From Blastocatellia bacterium UBA7656 (GTDB taxonomy: Bacteria; Acidobacteriota; Blastocatellia; UBA7656): DNA of 64,000 bases. The notes below the pieces were generated by a model that worked only from the letters and a program-made list of their open reading frames with translations, had not been told where the DNA came from and did no database searches. Both the position numbers and the translations under genes were made by a program. The stretch is taken from assembly GCA_002483445.1 (NCBI GenBank), contig DLHY01000047.1:62001-126000 (forward strand), in the 5' to 3' direction. Shown here in pieces: positions 33,659 through 42,742 of this stretch (position 1 is the first letter of the stretch; the number at the start of each line of letters is the position of its first letter).

Positions 33659-35758
33659 ATGAAAAGCAAGGCCAGAGGTTCTGTTCATAATTACATTATC
33701 GAGTCGAGTAGATCAAAATCCTGTTCCGCGCGCTCACGCTCGATTGCGCGAGTGTTGCTCGTGTTGCTCTTCTTCTCGATGCTGCTGCCTGCTCCCAGTT
33801 CAATCGTGCCGAACCGTGTGCTGGCTGACGCCGGCGACCCGGTTCCGGGCTTCGGCACAAACGGCGTCGTTTTTACAGACTTCGCCGGAGGCAATGACTC
33901 GGCTAATGCGATCACCGCCACCCGGTTCGGCAAGATCATCGCCGCAGGGTCGGCCACAATCCCCGGCAAAGGTACTGACTTCGCGCTTGCCTGTTACGAC
34001 GAGAATGGAATTCTCGACCCGTCATTCGGCCAGGGAGGCAAAGTGACGGTTGACTTCTTCGGCGCAAACGATGGGGCGAGGGGTGTCGCCGTCCAGCTTG
34101 ATGGAAAGATCGTCGCCTCAGGGGTTGCGACCAACGGCAGCGAGAGACAGTTTGCAATAGTCCGTTTCAACCCTGACGGCACGCTCGATACGACATTCGA
34201 TCAGGACGGCAAAGTTGTTTTGGATCTCGGTTCTACTTCGGAAGCTTTCAAGGTGGAATTGCAGGCGGATAACAAAATTGTGGCGGTTGGCGATTCAAGG
34301 CCGCAAACCAGCCTGGATTTCACCATTGTTCGACTCAATGCGTCGGACGGGTCGCCTGATAACTCATTCGGCAATAACGGAGTCGTAAGAGTCGATTTCG
34401 GTTTTACCGACCGCGCGATTGATCTGGCGATTGATGAAAGGAATATTTTTGTTTGTGGATTTGTCGTCAAGAGCCAGACCGATTCGGACATGGGCATCGC
34501 TCGACTCAACATCGCGAACGGCAGTTTGAATAACGCCTTCGACGGCGATGGAAAGTTCACGGCAGATCATTCCGGCGGGCGGGACGGTGCGCAGTCCATC
34601 ATAATTCAAGAGCCTACCCCTCCGGTGAATGAACGGCATTTACTCGTTGGCGGGTTCGCAACACCTCAAATAGGCACCGCACCCGATAACTGGGTGTTAG
34701 AGTTAGATCCTACCGCCCGCATCGGATCCCGCTACAATCAAGGCAGAGAGACTTCAGATTTTAAGGGCGGCAATGACCAGATTTTTGATTTGATTGATCA
34801 ACCTGATGGCGACATCGTTGGCATCGGGTGGGCTGGCGACGGGGCGAATTTCGACCTGGGTATAACCAAGTGGGATCGTAATGGCCGGCTGGATTCAAGC
34901 TGGGGGGTGCAAGGCAAGTACACGCTTGATACCGCTTCAGGCGGAAATAACGTGGCATTTGACGCCGTGCTGTATGAAGACACGATCATCACCGCCGGAG
35001 TAGGTCTCAACCCCTCTACAGGAAACGACGACTTCATCCTCACCCGGCATGAGAACGAGAAGTTTGCCGAGCTAACCAAACGGGCTCCTGCTACCCCGGT
35101 AGTGAGGGGAGATATAATCACTTACACCTTCGAGATAAAGAATCTTACAAACAATGAGCTATCGCTCGATGTGATAGACCGACTGCCAGATGGCATCAGT
35201 TTTGATCAGTCCCTGAATCCTGATTGGCGTGATCTTTTCCCTGGTAGTGAGCTTTTAGGGAACGCTCCACGAAGGCAGCTTTCCGTGCCGGGTGGCCAGA
35301 CCGTCATCATCGGTTTGCGAGTTCGTGCTGACCAGTCCGGCATCCTCAAAAACAAGGCTAACCTTCTGCTGCCTGATCCTGATGATCCTCAACAGCGCTT
35401 CGGTCCTCCCGCATTTCTCGGTTCCTCCGAGGTGGAATCTGAAGTGAAGGAGCCGGGCATCGGCGGTGCTGTGATCCAAGGTAAGAAGCTATTAGTCTTC
35501 GGTAGTTTTGGTAATTCATCGGTCGCAAATCCATCAGGCTCAATCGAGACGAGCGATATCGAGCCGCAAGCCAGTTGTCCCGAGATACTCATCGAGGGCG
35601 AGGAGCAGAAGACCAAACGCGATCCCGACAACCCGACGACCACGCTGATAGCCAAAAAGGGCGGCAAGAAAATAGCTCGCGGTCAGACCGTAAGGATAAG
35701 GGTGCGATTGTGCAGCGGCATCGAGACTGCCGACTTTATCTACACGCGGCCACAGTGA
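33659..35758 (+). CDS. Secreted delta-60 repeat (beta-propeller) protein with a DUF11-like domain
   Basis: 699 residues. An extended signal peptide (ARVLLVLLFFSMLLPAPSS) is followed by about seven delta-60 repeats (about 60-470), each with the pattern DGKI-V-G, DF-hydrophobic-R, N-DG-LD-FG-G. Examples are DGKIVASGVATNG and NPDGTLDTTFDQDGKV. A DUF11-type Ig domain follows (about 480-580: PVVRGDIITYTFEIKNLTNN), then a C-terminal beta region with two cysteines. Delta-60 repeats fold as a beta-propeller on the cell surface or outside. The protein is probably an extracellular binding or adhesion component. It carries the shared upstream motif. Confidence 0.85.
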   Translation: MKSKARGSVHNYIIESSRSKSCSARSRSIARVLLVLLFFSMLLPAPSSIVPNRVLADAGDPVPGFGTNGVVFTDFAGGNDSANAITATRFGKIIAAGSATIPGKGTDFALACYDENGILDPSFGQGGKVTVDFFGANDGARGVAVQLDGKIVASGVATNGSERQFAIVRFNPDGTLDTTFDQDGKVVLDLGSTSEAFKVELQADNKIVAVGDSRPQTSLDFTIVRLNASDGSPDNSFGNNGVVRVDFGFTDRAIDLAIDERNIFVCGFVVKSQTDSDMGIARLNIANGSLNNAFDGDGKFTADHSGGRDGAQSIIIQEPTPPVNERHLLVGGFATPQIGTAPDNWVLELDPTARIGSRYNQGRETSDFKGGNDQIFDLIDQPDGDIVGIGWAGDGANFDLGITKWDRNGRLDSSWGVQGKYTLDTASGGNNVAFDAVLYEDTIITAGVGLNPSTGNDDFILTRHENEKFAELTKRAPATPVVRGDIITYTFEIKNLTNNELSLDVIDRLPDGISFDQSLNPDWRDLFPGSELLGNAPRRQLSVPGGQTVIIGLRVRADQSGILKNKANLLLPDPDDPQQRFGPPAFLGSSEVESEVKEPGIGGAVIQGKKLLVFGSFGNSSVANPSGSIETSDIEPQASCPEILIEGEEQKTKRDPDNPTTTLIAKKGGKKIARGQTVRIRVRLCSGIETADFIYTRPQ

Positions 35759-35800
35759 TTGAAATTTTCAGGAAGGAGATTAGCGCGCGACTGACAACGA

Positions 35801-36490
35801 TTAACCTCGACCTGTTTTCCTGCGCGCCTTAGGGCGGGCTTTGCTCGCCGAGGTGAATTTCACCTGACAACGGCTCTGACTCACTTTGATGGCCTGCTTG
35901 GCGCTTTTGTAGCCATGCCTTCGCGGGTCGGCTTCGAAGTGAACGGGATCGGCCAGCCCGTATCGCCACGCGAATCCGTTCTTTCGCATGATCTGAACTA
36001 TTTTTCTTCCGCGCGGAGTCAATCGCTTCGCGCCTCGCCGCCCCACTGCGACGCCCGCGATATCGACGGCGAATCCGGCTTCGTGAAGAGATGTTCCCGG
36101 AGCTTTGGCGCGATAGAGTCCGGGATGCTGAATGCGACACTTGGCGCTGTTCGAACAGCGATGCAGGGACGCCTGCTTTGCAGACGATCTCCACGCGCTT
36201 GTTACTGCCGGACGGATGCCCGCTTTTTTCATATCGCGGAAGGCGGCATTGAGATTTTTCTGAATCGCCGGATCGACATAACCTCTGGGATGACAGGGAA
36301 CGCTCACAGTTTTCTTTCGACTCTTCGCCGCCTTGCCGCTCTTTTTCGCGACAGAGTCTTTTTTGCAGTTGCAGGGCCGCGAAGCGGAAGGCTTCTTGCG
36401 CGTGTCAGCAGCCGCTTCTGCCAACAGGCAGCAAGCCATCGCGATGGCGAAGATCATAAGCACGTTTTTCACGCGAAGAACCGGTGGCAT
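35801..36490 (-). CDS. VanY-type D-Ala-D-Ala carboxypeptidase (M15B)
   Basis: 229 residues from ATG 36490, which gives a normal signal peptide (RVKNVLMIFAIAMACCLLAEA) and has AGGAAG upstream. An in-frame ATG at 36559 would add 23 residues. The linker is Lys/Ser-rich. The peptidase domain shows SAWRSSAKQASLH, the metal motif GTSLHEAGFAVDIAG (S-x-H-x6-D) and DPVHFEAD (catalytic Glu and third ligand). A basic tail follows. These zinc peptidases trim the terminal D-Ala from peptidoglycan stems. Convergent with the propeller gene. Confidence 0.85.
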   Translation of the reverse strand: MPPVLRVKNVLMIFAIAMACCLLAEAAADTRKKPSASRPCNCKKDSVAKKSGKAAKSRKKTVSVPCHPRGYVDPAIQKNLNAAFRDMKKAGIRPAVTSAWRSSAKQASLHRCSNSAKCRIQHPGLYRAKAPGTSLHEAGFAVDIAGVAVGRRGAKRLTPRGRKIVQIMRKNGFAWRYGLADPVHFEADPRRHGYKSAKQAIKVSQSRCQVKFTSASKARPKARRKTGRG

Positions 36491-36656
36491 AAGCGGATCG
36501 CTTCCTGAAATCTGATTTGTTCCTGACGCTAAAAGGGAGCTATCTGACAGGGCTTTCATGGTTGAACCGGAAATCTGAAATTATCCTTTCCGGCAATCCT
36601 CGATGAGTATAGACCACGCGCGGCAATTTGCGAAGCCTTCAGCGGTGGTCAGTGGA

Positions 36657-36755
36657 GGTTACAGGGAACAGGTTACAGGTGACAGCCCGGAGATTTCCCT
36701 CCTGTCCCCTGTAACCTGTTCCCTGTAACCTTCCGACTTCTGACTTCTGACTTTT
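36657..36755. repeat. Inverted tandem array with a near-perfect 30-bp hairpin
   Basis: Arms at about 36657-36686 and 36702-36731 pair at 29 of 30 positions (unit GGTTACAGGGAACA). They are followed by three TTCTGAC-type heptamers that end at the stop codon of the nuclease gene at 36756. No ORF. Member of the short-tandem inverted family described in the findings. Confidence 0.8.
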
Positions 36756-37676
36756 CTAGGGCGCTTTCAAAACGGTCGAAGCGTAGCAGCGACCGCAGGG
36801 GGTATGGCCGCTCGCTTTAGCCTGCGAGAGCGGGAGCGCGGATTTCTTTTTGCCCAAAGTTTCGCATTCCTGTTTGTGATAGAGTTTGTCCGTCCCCGAT
36901 ATGAAAACCATCGGCTCGGATGCGGAGGCGGTCGAGAGCGCAGGAATATTCGGCCCGATGTCGGACGGCGCGAGCGGAGAGCTTTTCTTTGACTTTTCGA
37001 TTGGCGAAGAATCGGATTTTTTTTCTGAATCGTCTTTAGCCAGTTTGCCTGAGCTATCTCCATTGCCCCATATCCCCTGCATCGAGCGCATGGCCTCTCT
37101 TTCGGCTGCGCGAAACTCTTCTTCGAGCCTGAACGGCTCGCCTATGCGCAGGAAAGCGTACCCCTGTTTGAGCAGTTCGAGATTGAGCAGCGATCCATCC
37201 TTCAAGTAAACGTAGGCGAGAGTTCTGCCTGCGGCGTCTTTGTTTTGCCGCGCGGAATAAGCCTGGTCCATCTCGATGCGCACGCTTTGAGAAGATAGAA
37301 GTTTCTCGACGAATGCGAAAGTATTTTTTCCCTGCTCCGCATACTGAGGTTTTTCATCAGGCGTATCGATGCCAATCAGTCTAACCTGTCCTATATCTTC
37401 CGCTTCGATTATGTCGCCGCGAATGATTTTCGTGACCGCATGAAATTCAGTTGTCGCTTCAGATTGCCGTGTGCGTGCGGCCGTCTCGACATTGATCTCA
37501 GTCTCGGCTGGTTTTTGGAAGTATCTCGCTGTAGCAAACCCGGCGGTGAATCCGGCTATCAGGGCGATGATCGTATAGAGGATCGCCTGTCGGCGGTCGA
37601 CGCCCACCTGCCAGCGTTCAGGCAGCGGAGCGGGAGCGGGTTTATTTGGTTGCTTGAAGGATAACAACTTGCTCAT
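36756..37676 (-). CDS. Membrane-anchored thermonuclease-family protein
   Basis: 306 residues from ATG 37676; a GTG 19 codons earlier is possible. One N-terminal membrane segment (about 29-49, ILYTIIALIAGFTAGFATA). A staphylococcal-nuclease-type domain spans about 75-205, with VRLIGIDTPDEK, the Asp/Glu residues of the calcium site and NKDAAGRTLAYVYL. A Ser/Lys-rich linker leads to a C-terminal Cys motif (HKQECETLGKKK...GHTPCGRC) like the zinc-binding tail of some SNase and competence proteins. Probably a periplasmic nuclease tied to the membrane. Confidence 0.8.
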   Translation of the reverse strand: MSKLLSFKQPNKPAPAPLPERWQVGVDRRQAILYTIIALIAGFTAGFATARYFQKPAETEINVETAARTRQSEATTEFHAVTKIIRGDIIEAEDIGQVRLIGIDTPDEKPQYAEQGKNTFAFVEKLLSSQSVRIEMDQAYSARQNKDAAGRTLAYVYLKDGSLLNLELLKQGYAFLRIGEPFRLEEEFRAAEREAMRSMQGIWGNGDSSGKLAKDDSEKKSDSSPIEKSKKSSPLAPSDIGPNIPALSTASASEPMVFISGTDKLYHKQECETLGKKKSALPLSQAKASGHTPCGRCYASTVLKAP

Positions 37677-37865
37677 CTGAACATCCTGTTGATTGGGAGC
37701 GGGGCTGATTTGGGGCTGCCGGAATTGTCGCACTCCGACGGGAGCGAGTCAATGCAGTTTGCAGTCGTCCGAAAAAAGTCGTTTTTTCCTAGAAAAAAAG
37801 GCGATTTTTTCAAAGATTCCGGTTGAAAGTTTGAAGTTAGTATAGTAATCTTCTGCCTCGCAGAT

Positions 37866-37919
37866 AACCCCTCTGTTTTGCTGATCCACAGGGAGCGGCG
37901 AAACAGGGGTTTCTTTTTT
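37866..37919 (+). terminator. Terminator-like hairpin in the HU leader
   Basis: AACCCCTCTGTTTTGC pairs with GCGAAACAGGGGTT across a 16-base loop and is followed by TCTTTTTT. It stands about 100 bases upstream of the HU start and about 190 bases from the divergent nuclease gene. The 37677-38016 gap holds no ORF. It may be an attenuator or the end of a short RNA. Confidence 0.5.
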
Positions 37920-38016
37920 AGGCGATTGCGCGCTGATTCGGACTTCAGTTTGCCTCTCGCTTCCATTGCGGGTTTCCTGCGTAAGCAGAGATCAAATCAT
38001 TTAAGGAGAAAAAAGA

Positions 38017-38307
38017 ATGGCAGCTAAGAAAATGACGAAGACTCAAATTCAAACGGAGCTTGCAGAAGCAACCGGCACGAACAAGAAAGTCGCGGCACAG
38101 TTCCTCGATTCGTTGTGTTCGATTGCATATCGCGAAACCAGGAATAACGGAGAGTTCACTATTCCGGGCATCGGCAAACTGGTCAAGAAGGAAAGCAATG
38201 CGCGAGTGGGCCGCAACCCCGCAACCGGCGAGCCTATCAACATCCCGGCCAGAACGAACATCCGCTTCCGCGTCGCGAAGGCTGCGAAGGACTCCGTCCT
38301 CGGCTGA
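38017..38307 (+). CDS. HU/IHF-family DNA-binding protein
   Basis: 96 residues, with AAGGAG nine bases before the ATG. The sequence follows the HU fold: TKTQIQTELAEATGTNKKVA, the saddle region TIPGIGKL and the DNA-binding arm motif RVGRNPATGEPINIPART, then IRFRVAKAAKDS. It bends and compacts DNA as a homo- or heterodimer. The first residues (MAAKKMTK) are basic. Single-gene unit. Confidence 0.93.
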   Translation: MAAKKMTKTQIQTELAEATGTNKKVAAQFLDSLCSIAYRETRNNGEFTIPGIGKLVKKESNARVGRNPATGEPINIPARTNIRFRVAKAAKDSVLG

Positions 38308-38441
38308 AAACAATAGCTTATGAAAACAGGTCCGGCCTGTTGCTTCATCTCGTTAATCCCGGAATAGCTGTACTGCGGCGGCCCGTCGAATTCTCAAATG
38401 GGCTTAATACTAATGATCTCGGTGGGTCGTCGCAGCGCATC

Positions 38442-38592
38442 ACAGTTTTCAGTTTTCAGTTTTCAGTTTTCAGCTTTTCATCGCTACTGGGCTAGTTGGT
38501 CGAACTCGTGAAAGACTCCTCCGAACAAGGAGTCAAAAAACAGAAGTCAGGGCTCGGAATAAAACAACTGAAAACTGAAAACTGAAAACTGA
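38442..38592. repeat. Inverted heptamer array, gene-less
   Basis: Four TTTTCAG units at 38442-38473 and three CTGAAAA units at about 38566-38592, separated by 91 bases with no ORF. The right arm runs straight into the ATG of the NUDIX gene. The spacer holds a GACTCCTccgaacAAGGAGTC hairpin. Member of the short-tandem inverted family. Confidence 0.85.
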
Positions 38593-39039
38593 ATGCCTTA
38601 TAAGCAACCACGATCAGTTCAGGTTGTCGTCTTCGCCGAAAGCGATGCAGGACGCCTGTATCTTCTGCTCCGCCGCGTCGCCGACCACGGCGGATTCTGG
38701 CAGTTCGTCACAGGCTCAGTTGAAGAAGGAGAAACTCATCTTCAGACGGCGGTGAGAGAAGTCTCTGAAGAAACGGGCATCCTTTGTCGAGAGAGCGATG
38801 TGATCGATCTTCACTTAATCAACACTTTCGAAATATCGCCGCTGTGGCTGAAGAAATATGCTCCGGGAGTGACCCGGAACGAAGAAGTCTGTTTCGCTCT
38901 CAGAGTGGAAAAGCGCGAAGTATGCCTCGATCCCGTCGAGCATACCGATTGCGTATGGGCTGATTATGAATCTGCTCTGAAAATGCTTTATTGGGAGAGC
39001 AACCGGAAGGCTCTCGAATCAGTTCGAACGAGTATCTGA
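38593..39039 (+). CDS. NUDIX hydrolase
   Basis: 148 residues. The Nudix box is complete at residues 41-63 (GSVEEGETHLQTAVREVSEE, then TGI; G-x5-E-x7-RE-x2-EE-x-G). The N-terminal strand (SVQVVVFAESDAGRLYLLLRR) and WQFVTG are typical. It hydrolyses nucleoside-diphosphate derivatives. The RR-x-ADHGGFWQ and C-terminal HTDCVWADY resemble the dihydroneopterin triphosphate pyrophosphatase group (NudB), but this is tentative. There is no ribosome-binding site of its own: the tandem array abuts the start. Confidence 0.82.
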   Translation: MPYKQPRSVQVVVFAESDAGRLYLLLRRVADHGGFWQFVTGSVEEGETHLQTAVREVSEETGILCRESDVIDLHLINTFEISPLWLKKYAPGVTRNEEVCFALRVEKREVCLDPVEHTDCVWADYESALKMLYWESNRKALESVRTSI

Positions 39040-39040
39040 T

Positions 39041-41545
39041 TTACGTCCTCGTCTTGAGCAAAAGGTAAAGCCCGCCTGCTCCGAACAAAAGATTCGGCCC
39101 CCACGCAGCGAGCGTGGGCGGAAGGATTTCATATCGGCCCATCTGCTCGAAGAGCCCGAGCGATCCCCAGTAGGCCAGGCCGATGGCTATGCCTATCGTG
39201 ATTCCATAAAGCGCGCCCCGCTTGCCTACCGTAAAAGAGAAAGGCAAACCCACTATCGCCATGACGAGACAGGCGAGCGGAAACGCGAACTTGGTTTGAA
39301 GCGAGATGCGCAGGTCCAACACATCGAAGCCCATCTGCGACAGGTCGCTTATTTTTCTGCGCAGTTCTGCGAGAGTCAGCGAAGACGACCCGCGCGAGTC
39401 TTTCCTGAAGTATTCAGCTTCTTCGGCAAGGCGCACCCGACGTTCTCCGAACATCTCATAGTTTGTGAGCTTATCTCCTTCAAACTGCCGTTCCCATCCG
39501 GCCTCCAGCACCCATTCGCGAGTCTGGCGATCAAAGTGAGCCTTGCGCGCATACAATCGCCGCTTTATCCCGAAAGGCTCGCGCGCCAGATCGATTATGT
39601 TGAGCCGCAGAAAAGTATTCGAGTTCAGATCGAAGTAAGCGTAGTTGAATATCCGCGAGTCCAATCCGAAAATCCACTGATTGGTGGTTTGAAAGAAAGT
39701 CTGAGGAGGCTCCTGCCCCTTGCGAATCAGGTATCGCAGATTGTTCTGCCTGCGGTTGGTGAAAGGGAGTATATAGTCCTGATTGAAAAACACCACAGCC
39801 GACAGCACGACGGAAATGAGAAGGACGGGCGCGGCTATTCTGAAAATCGATTGCCCGGACGCTTTGAGCGCGACCAACTGGCTCGTCTTCTGAAGCACTC
39901 CGAAAGTGATCATAACCGCCACGAGCGCCGCAATCGGAGTCATGTAATTGACGATCATCGGCAGCAGAAAGAAGAGATAATCCGCCACCACCACCCATTC
40001 GATGTTGTTGCGCGTGATGTATTCCAGAAGCTGAAAAAGAGTGATGATCAGAAACAGCGCGGAAAATCCGCCGAGTATGTAAAAAAAGAATCGCGAAAGG
40101 TCGCCCAGCACCAGTCGATCAACAAGTTGAGGCAGGCGGAACATCCTCCTTCTTCCGGGCCTTGAGCTTGCTGCCCGTTCGGGGCTGATGGAATCCGCTA
40201 GTGAATCGAGGCTGGATTTCTGCTCATCTTCAGATCGCTGTTTTATTTCTTTTCGGGAAGCGAGAGCATGGCGCAGACTGCTCAGAACGTGCAAAGGATC
40301 CGATCCCGGCCTGCGCTGCAACAAAATAGCGGCTATGCCGAGGGCTGCCAGAATGATATTGGCCAGCCACACTCCAAGCCACACGGGCAGCCTGCCTGTT
40401 CCGGCTCCGTGTTCGCCCCAGAGCGCGACCAGATAATAAAAAACGGTTATGGCCAGTCCCAGCAGAAGCCCGAACGAACGGCCTGCGCGGACGTTGTTGA
40501 TGCCGAAAGCGACTCCAATAAGCGCGAACACGAGACAGGCGGCGGGCAGCGAGAGGCGGCGATGAATCTCCGCCTGCCATTCGCGTCGCTCGTCAGCGGG
40601 AGGCGTATGACGAATCAACTCTCCCCACTGCATCTCCCGGATATTTTGTTCTTCCCTGTTCCCGGCGCTTTGAACTTCGTTGTTGCCGCCCGCCACTTCT
40701 ATGCCGAGAGTCATTTCCTGAAATCCGAGTGCGCCGTAACTCTGGCTGCCGCGATTCTTCTTCCTGCCGCGGTCTTTATCTTTTTCATCCCCGCTGCCCG
40801 CCGCTACCGCAGAGTCGTCTGGCTCGTCGTCTGAGGAGTCGTTCGAATCCTGATTCTGAGAGTGTTTCGATGAACTCAACTGATGCACGAAGCCATGTTG
40901 AAGGTGGAGTTCGGGCATTTCAGACCTCTCGCCCTGGCGAAGCGATCCGGTCGTCGCCGTGTATATCTTCATGTCGCCCTGCTCGTCGCCTAAATCGACT
41001 ACGAATATGTTATGCCAGAGGCTTTCGGCTCGGTCTATGTCCTCGATGTAGAGAACTTTCTTTGGCAGACTCTCTTCGAATACGCGGGGTTTGATCTGGG
41101 TGTTGAGACCCTGAAAGATCAGCGATTGATTATTCTTCAACTTCGATAGATTCGAGACCGACTGAGGCAATCGGTTGAAAGTCAGATAAACCATCACCGA
41201 CACTGTTGCCAGAGCGAGAATCGATATGGGGCGGAGCAATCGGAAGCGGCTCACTCCGCTTGCTGTAAGCGCGATGATTTCGCTGTCGCCCGAAAGGCGA
41301 CTCAATCCGACGAGCGTGCCGACGAGCATCGAGATGGGGAGAGTGAAGACTAAAATGTTGGGCGCGAGCGCGGCCATCAATTCGATGAGCGCCTGAAGAG
41401 GAAGTCCTTTGCGGGAAGATACGACGAGCAGTTCAGTGAATCGGCTCGCTTCGTGCGCGAATATGATGGCCGTCAGGACGAGAAGGCTCAACAGCACGAA
41501 AGGAAGAATCTCGCGGAGTACGTATCGATCAATAAGCCGAAGCAC
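39041..41545 (-). CDS. Fused LptF-LptG lipopolysaccharide export permease
   Basis: 834 residues containing two complete YjgP/YjgQ permease units. The N-terminal LptF-like unit (about 1-400) begins MLRLIDRYVLREILPFVLLS and has six membrane segments around a periplasmic jellyroll. A charged linker (about 400-465) leads to the LptG-like unit (about 468-834), which begins RLPQLVDRLVLGDLSRFFFY. In Escherichia coli these are separate proteins that form a heterodimer with the LptB ATPase. Here one chain would supply both halves. A low-complexity Asp/Ser stretch sits in the first jellyroll. Confidence 0.87.
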   Translation of the reverse strand: MLRLIDRYVLREILPFVLLSLLVLTAIIFAHEASRFTELLVVSSRKGLPLQALIELMAALAPNILVFTLPISMLVGTLVGLSRLSGDSEIIALTASGVSRFRLLRPISILALATVSVMVYLTFNRLPQSVSNLSKLKNNQSLIFQGLNTQIKPRVFEESLPKKVLYIEDIDRAESLWHNIFVVDLGDEQGDMKIYTATTGSLRQGERSEMPELHLQHGFVHQLSSSKHSQNQDSNDSSDDEPDDSAVAAGSGDEKDKDRGRKKNRGSQSYGALGFQEMTLGIEVAGGNNEVQSAGNREEQNIREMQWGELIRHTPPADERREWQAEIHRRLSLPAACLVFALIGVAFGINNVRAGRSFGLLLGLAITVFYYLVALWGEHGAGTGRLPVWLGVWLANIILAALGIAAILLQRRPGSDPLHVLSSLRHALASRKEIKQRSEDEQKSSLDSLADSISPERAASSRPGRRRMFRLPQLVDRLVLGDLSRFFFYILGGFSALFLIITLFQLLEYITRNNIEWVVVADYLFFLLPMIVNYMTPIAALVAVMITFGVLQKTSQLVALKASGQSIFRIAAPVLLISVVLSAVVFFNQDYILPFTNRRQNNLRYLIRKGQEPPQTFFQTTNQWIFGLDSRIFNYAYFDLNSNTFLRLNIIDLAREPFGIKRRLYARKAHFDRQTREWVLEAGWERQFEGDKLTNYEMFGERRVRLAEEAEYFRKDSRGSSSLTLAELRRKISDLSQMGFDVLDLRISLQTKFAFPLACLVMAIVGLPFSFTVGKRGALYGITIGIAIGLAYWGSLGLFEQMGRYEILPPTLAAWGPNLLFGAGGLYLLLKTRT

Positions 41546-41723
41546 CGTCAGAGTCTAGCACGCGCGCATGAGCGATTCAATAAGCAGGCAAATGGACGTG
41601 AGGTGACGCAGGATTGAAGACTGTCTGAATTAGAGAGCAGGCAATGGCTTCGCCGGATATGTCGGGGGTATAATGCCTGCTGTCGAGCAGCGAACCGCTT
41701 ACGCGAAGAGAAGGACTAAATAA

Positions 41724-42155
41724 ATGCCAGAGACTATCACTCTTACGATCCCGGATCACGTTTTCGAACCGATTCAACGTGTCGCCGAGGCTACCCATCA
41801 GCCGGTTGAAAATCTCCTTCTAACCGCGCTGCAGGTTTCCTTGCCGCCGCTCGAAGGGCTATCCTCTGAGTTCGTCGAGAGCCTGACTGCGCTGGAGACG
41901 CTCGACGATCAGGCGCTCTGGCAAGTGATGCGCGAGAGAGTGCCGATGGATGAGCAACAACGGCTTCATGCATTGCTGGAGCGGCATCAGTCTGGCTCAC
42001 TAACTGAAGATGAGCGTGAGCAACTCACCTCTCTACAGCAGCGCGCTGACCTGGTGATGTTGCGCAAGGCCCGCGCTGCAGTCCTGCTGCGCTTTCGTGG
42101 CAAACGCATCCCGACGCTGGCCGAACTGGATCAGGAAACCCCTCCGAACCCATGA
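41724..42155 (+). CDS. Hypothetical protein paired with an HNH endonuclease
   Basis: 143 residues. The N-terminus (ITLTIPDHVFEPIQRVAEAT, then HQPVENLLLTAL) has the strand-helix-helix pattern of ribbon-helix-helix proteins. The rest is a Leu/Gln/Glu-rich helical region ending in a basic stretch (RFRGKRIPTLAEL). Its stop overlaps the start of the HNH gene (ATGA), which indicates coupled translation. It may be a partner, regulator or antitoxin-like protein; that is inference. Confidence 0.6.
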   Translation: MPETITLTIPDHVFEPIQRVAEATHQPVENLLLTALQVSLPPLEGLSSEFVESLTALETLDDQALWQVMRERVPMDEQQRLHALLERHQSGSLTEDEREQLTSLQQRADLVMLRKARAAVLLRFRGKRIPTLAELDQETPPNP

Positions 42156-42586
42156 GCCGATCTCGCCGCAAGGTTCCGGTTAGACTGGCCAGGCGCGTCA
42201 GGCAGCAGGCGTGTAATCGGTGTGGATATTGCCTGTCGAGCGAAACGCTCATCGGCGCGGCGATGGAGATTGAACACCTCATCCCTCACGCTTTGGGCGG
42301 GCAGACCATCGAAGAAAACCTGTGGCTTTCCTGCCGCCGATGCAATGAATTCAAAGGCGCTCAAACGCACGCGCTCGACCCTGAGACCGCCGAGCATTTT
42401 GCTCTGTTCGATCCGCGCCAGCAAATCTGGGACAAGCATTTCCGCTGGAGCGAAGATGGCGCCTCAGTCATCGGCATCGCTTCAACGGGTCGGGCCACAG
42501 TTGTCGCTCTCAGACTGAACCATCCGGTGATTGTCACCACTCGCAGGTTATGGGTGAGCGTCGGATGGTGGCCTCCCGGTGAATGA
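42152..42586 (+). CDS. HNH endonuclease
   Basis: 144 residues. Zinc knuckle CNRCGYC (Cys21, Cys24) and CRRCNEFKG (Cys61, Cys64) frame the HNH core: EIEHLIPHALGG (catalytic His) and ENLWLSCRRCN (Asn and metal ligand). The C-terminal 75 residues are beta-rich and unrecognised. HNH enzymes cut or nick DNA with one metal ion. It is translated with the upstream small protein. Confidence 0.85.
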   Translation: MSRSRRKVPVRLARRVRQQACNRCGYCLSSETLIGAAMEIEHLIPHALGGQTIEENLWLSCRRCNEFKGAQTHALDPETAEHFALFDPRQQIWDKHFRWSEDGASVIGIASTGRATVVALRLNHPVIVTTRRLWVSVGWWPPGE

Positions 42587-42742
42587 AACTGATTAAATCC
42601 CCAGGACGCGCGCTGTTCGAGGGTAATTGAGAAAGCGCGGGATTCTCACCTTTGTGTAGTCTTTCTTGAATCACACATTCTCCGCTGGTAGCATTCCGTC
42701 CGGCCTCGGCTGATCGAAACTTCGCGCCGGAGGATCCTTTCG

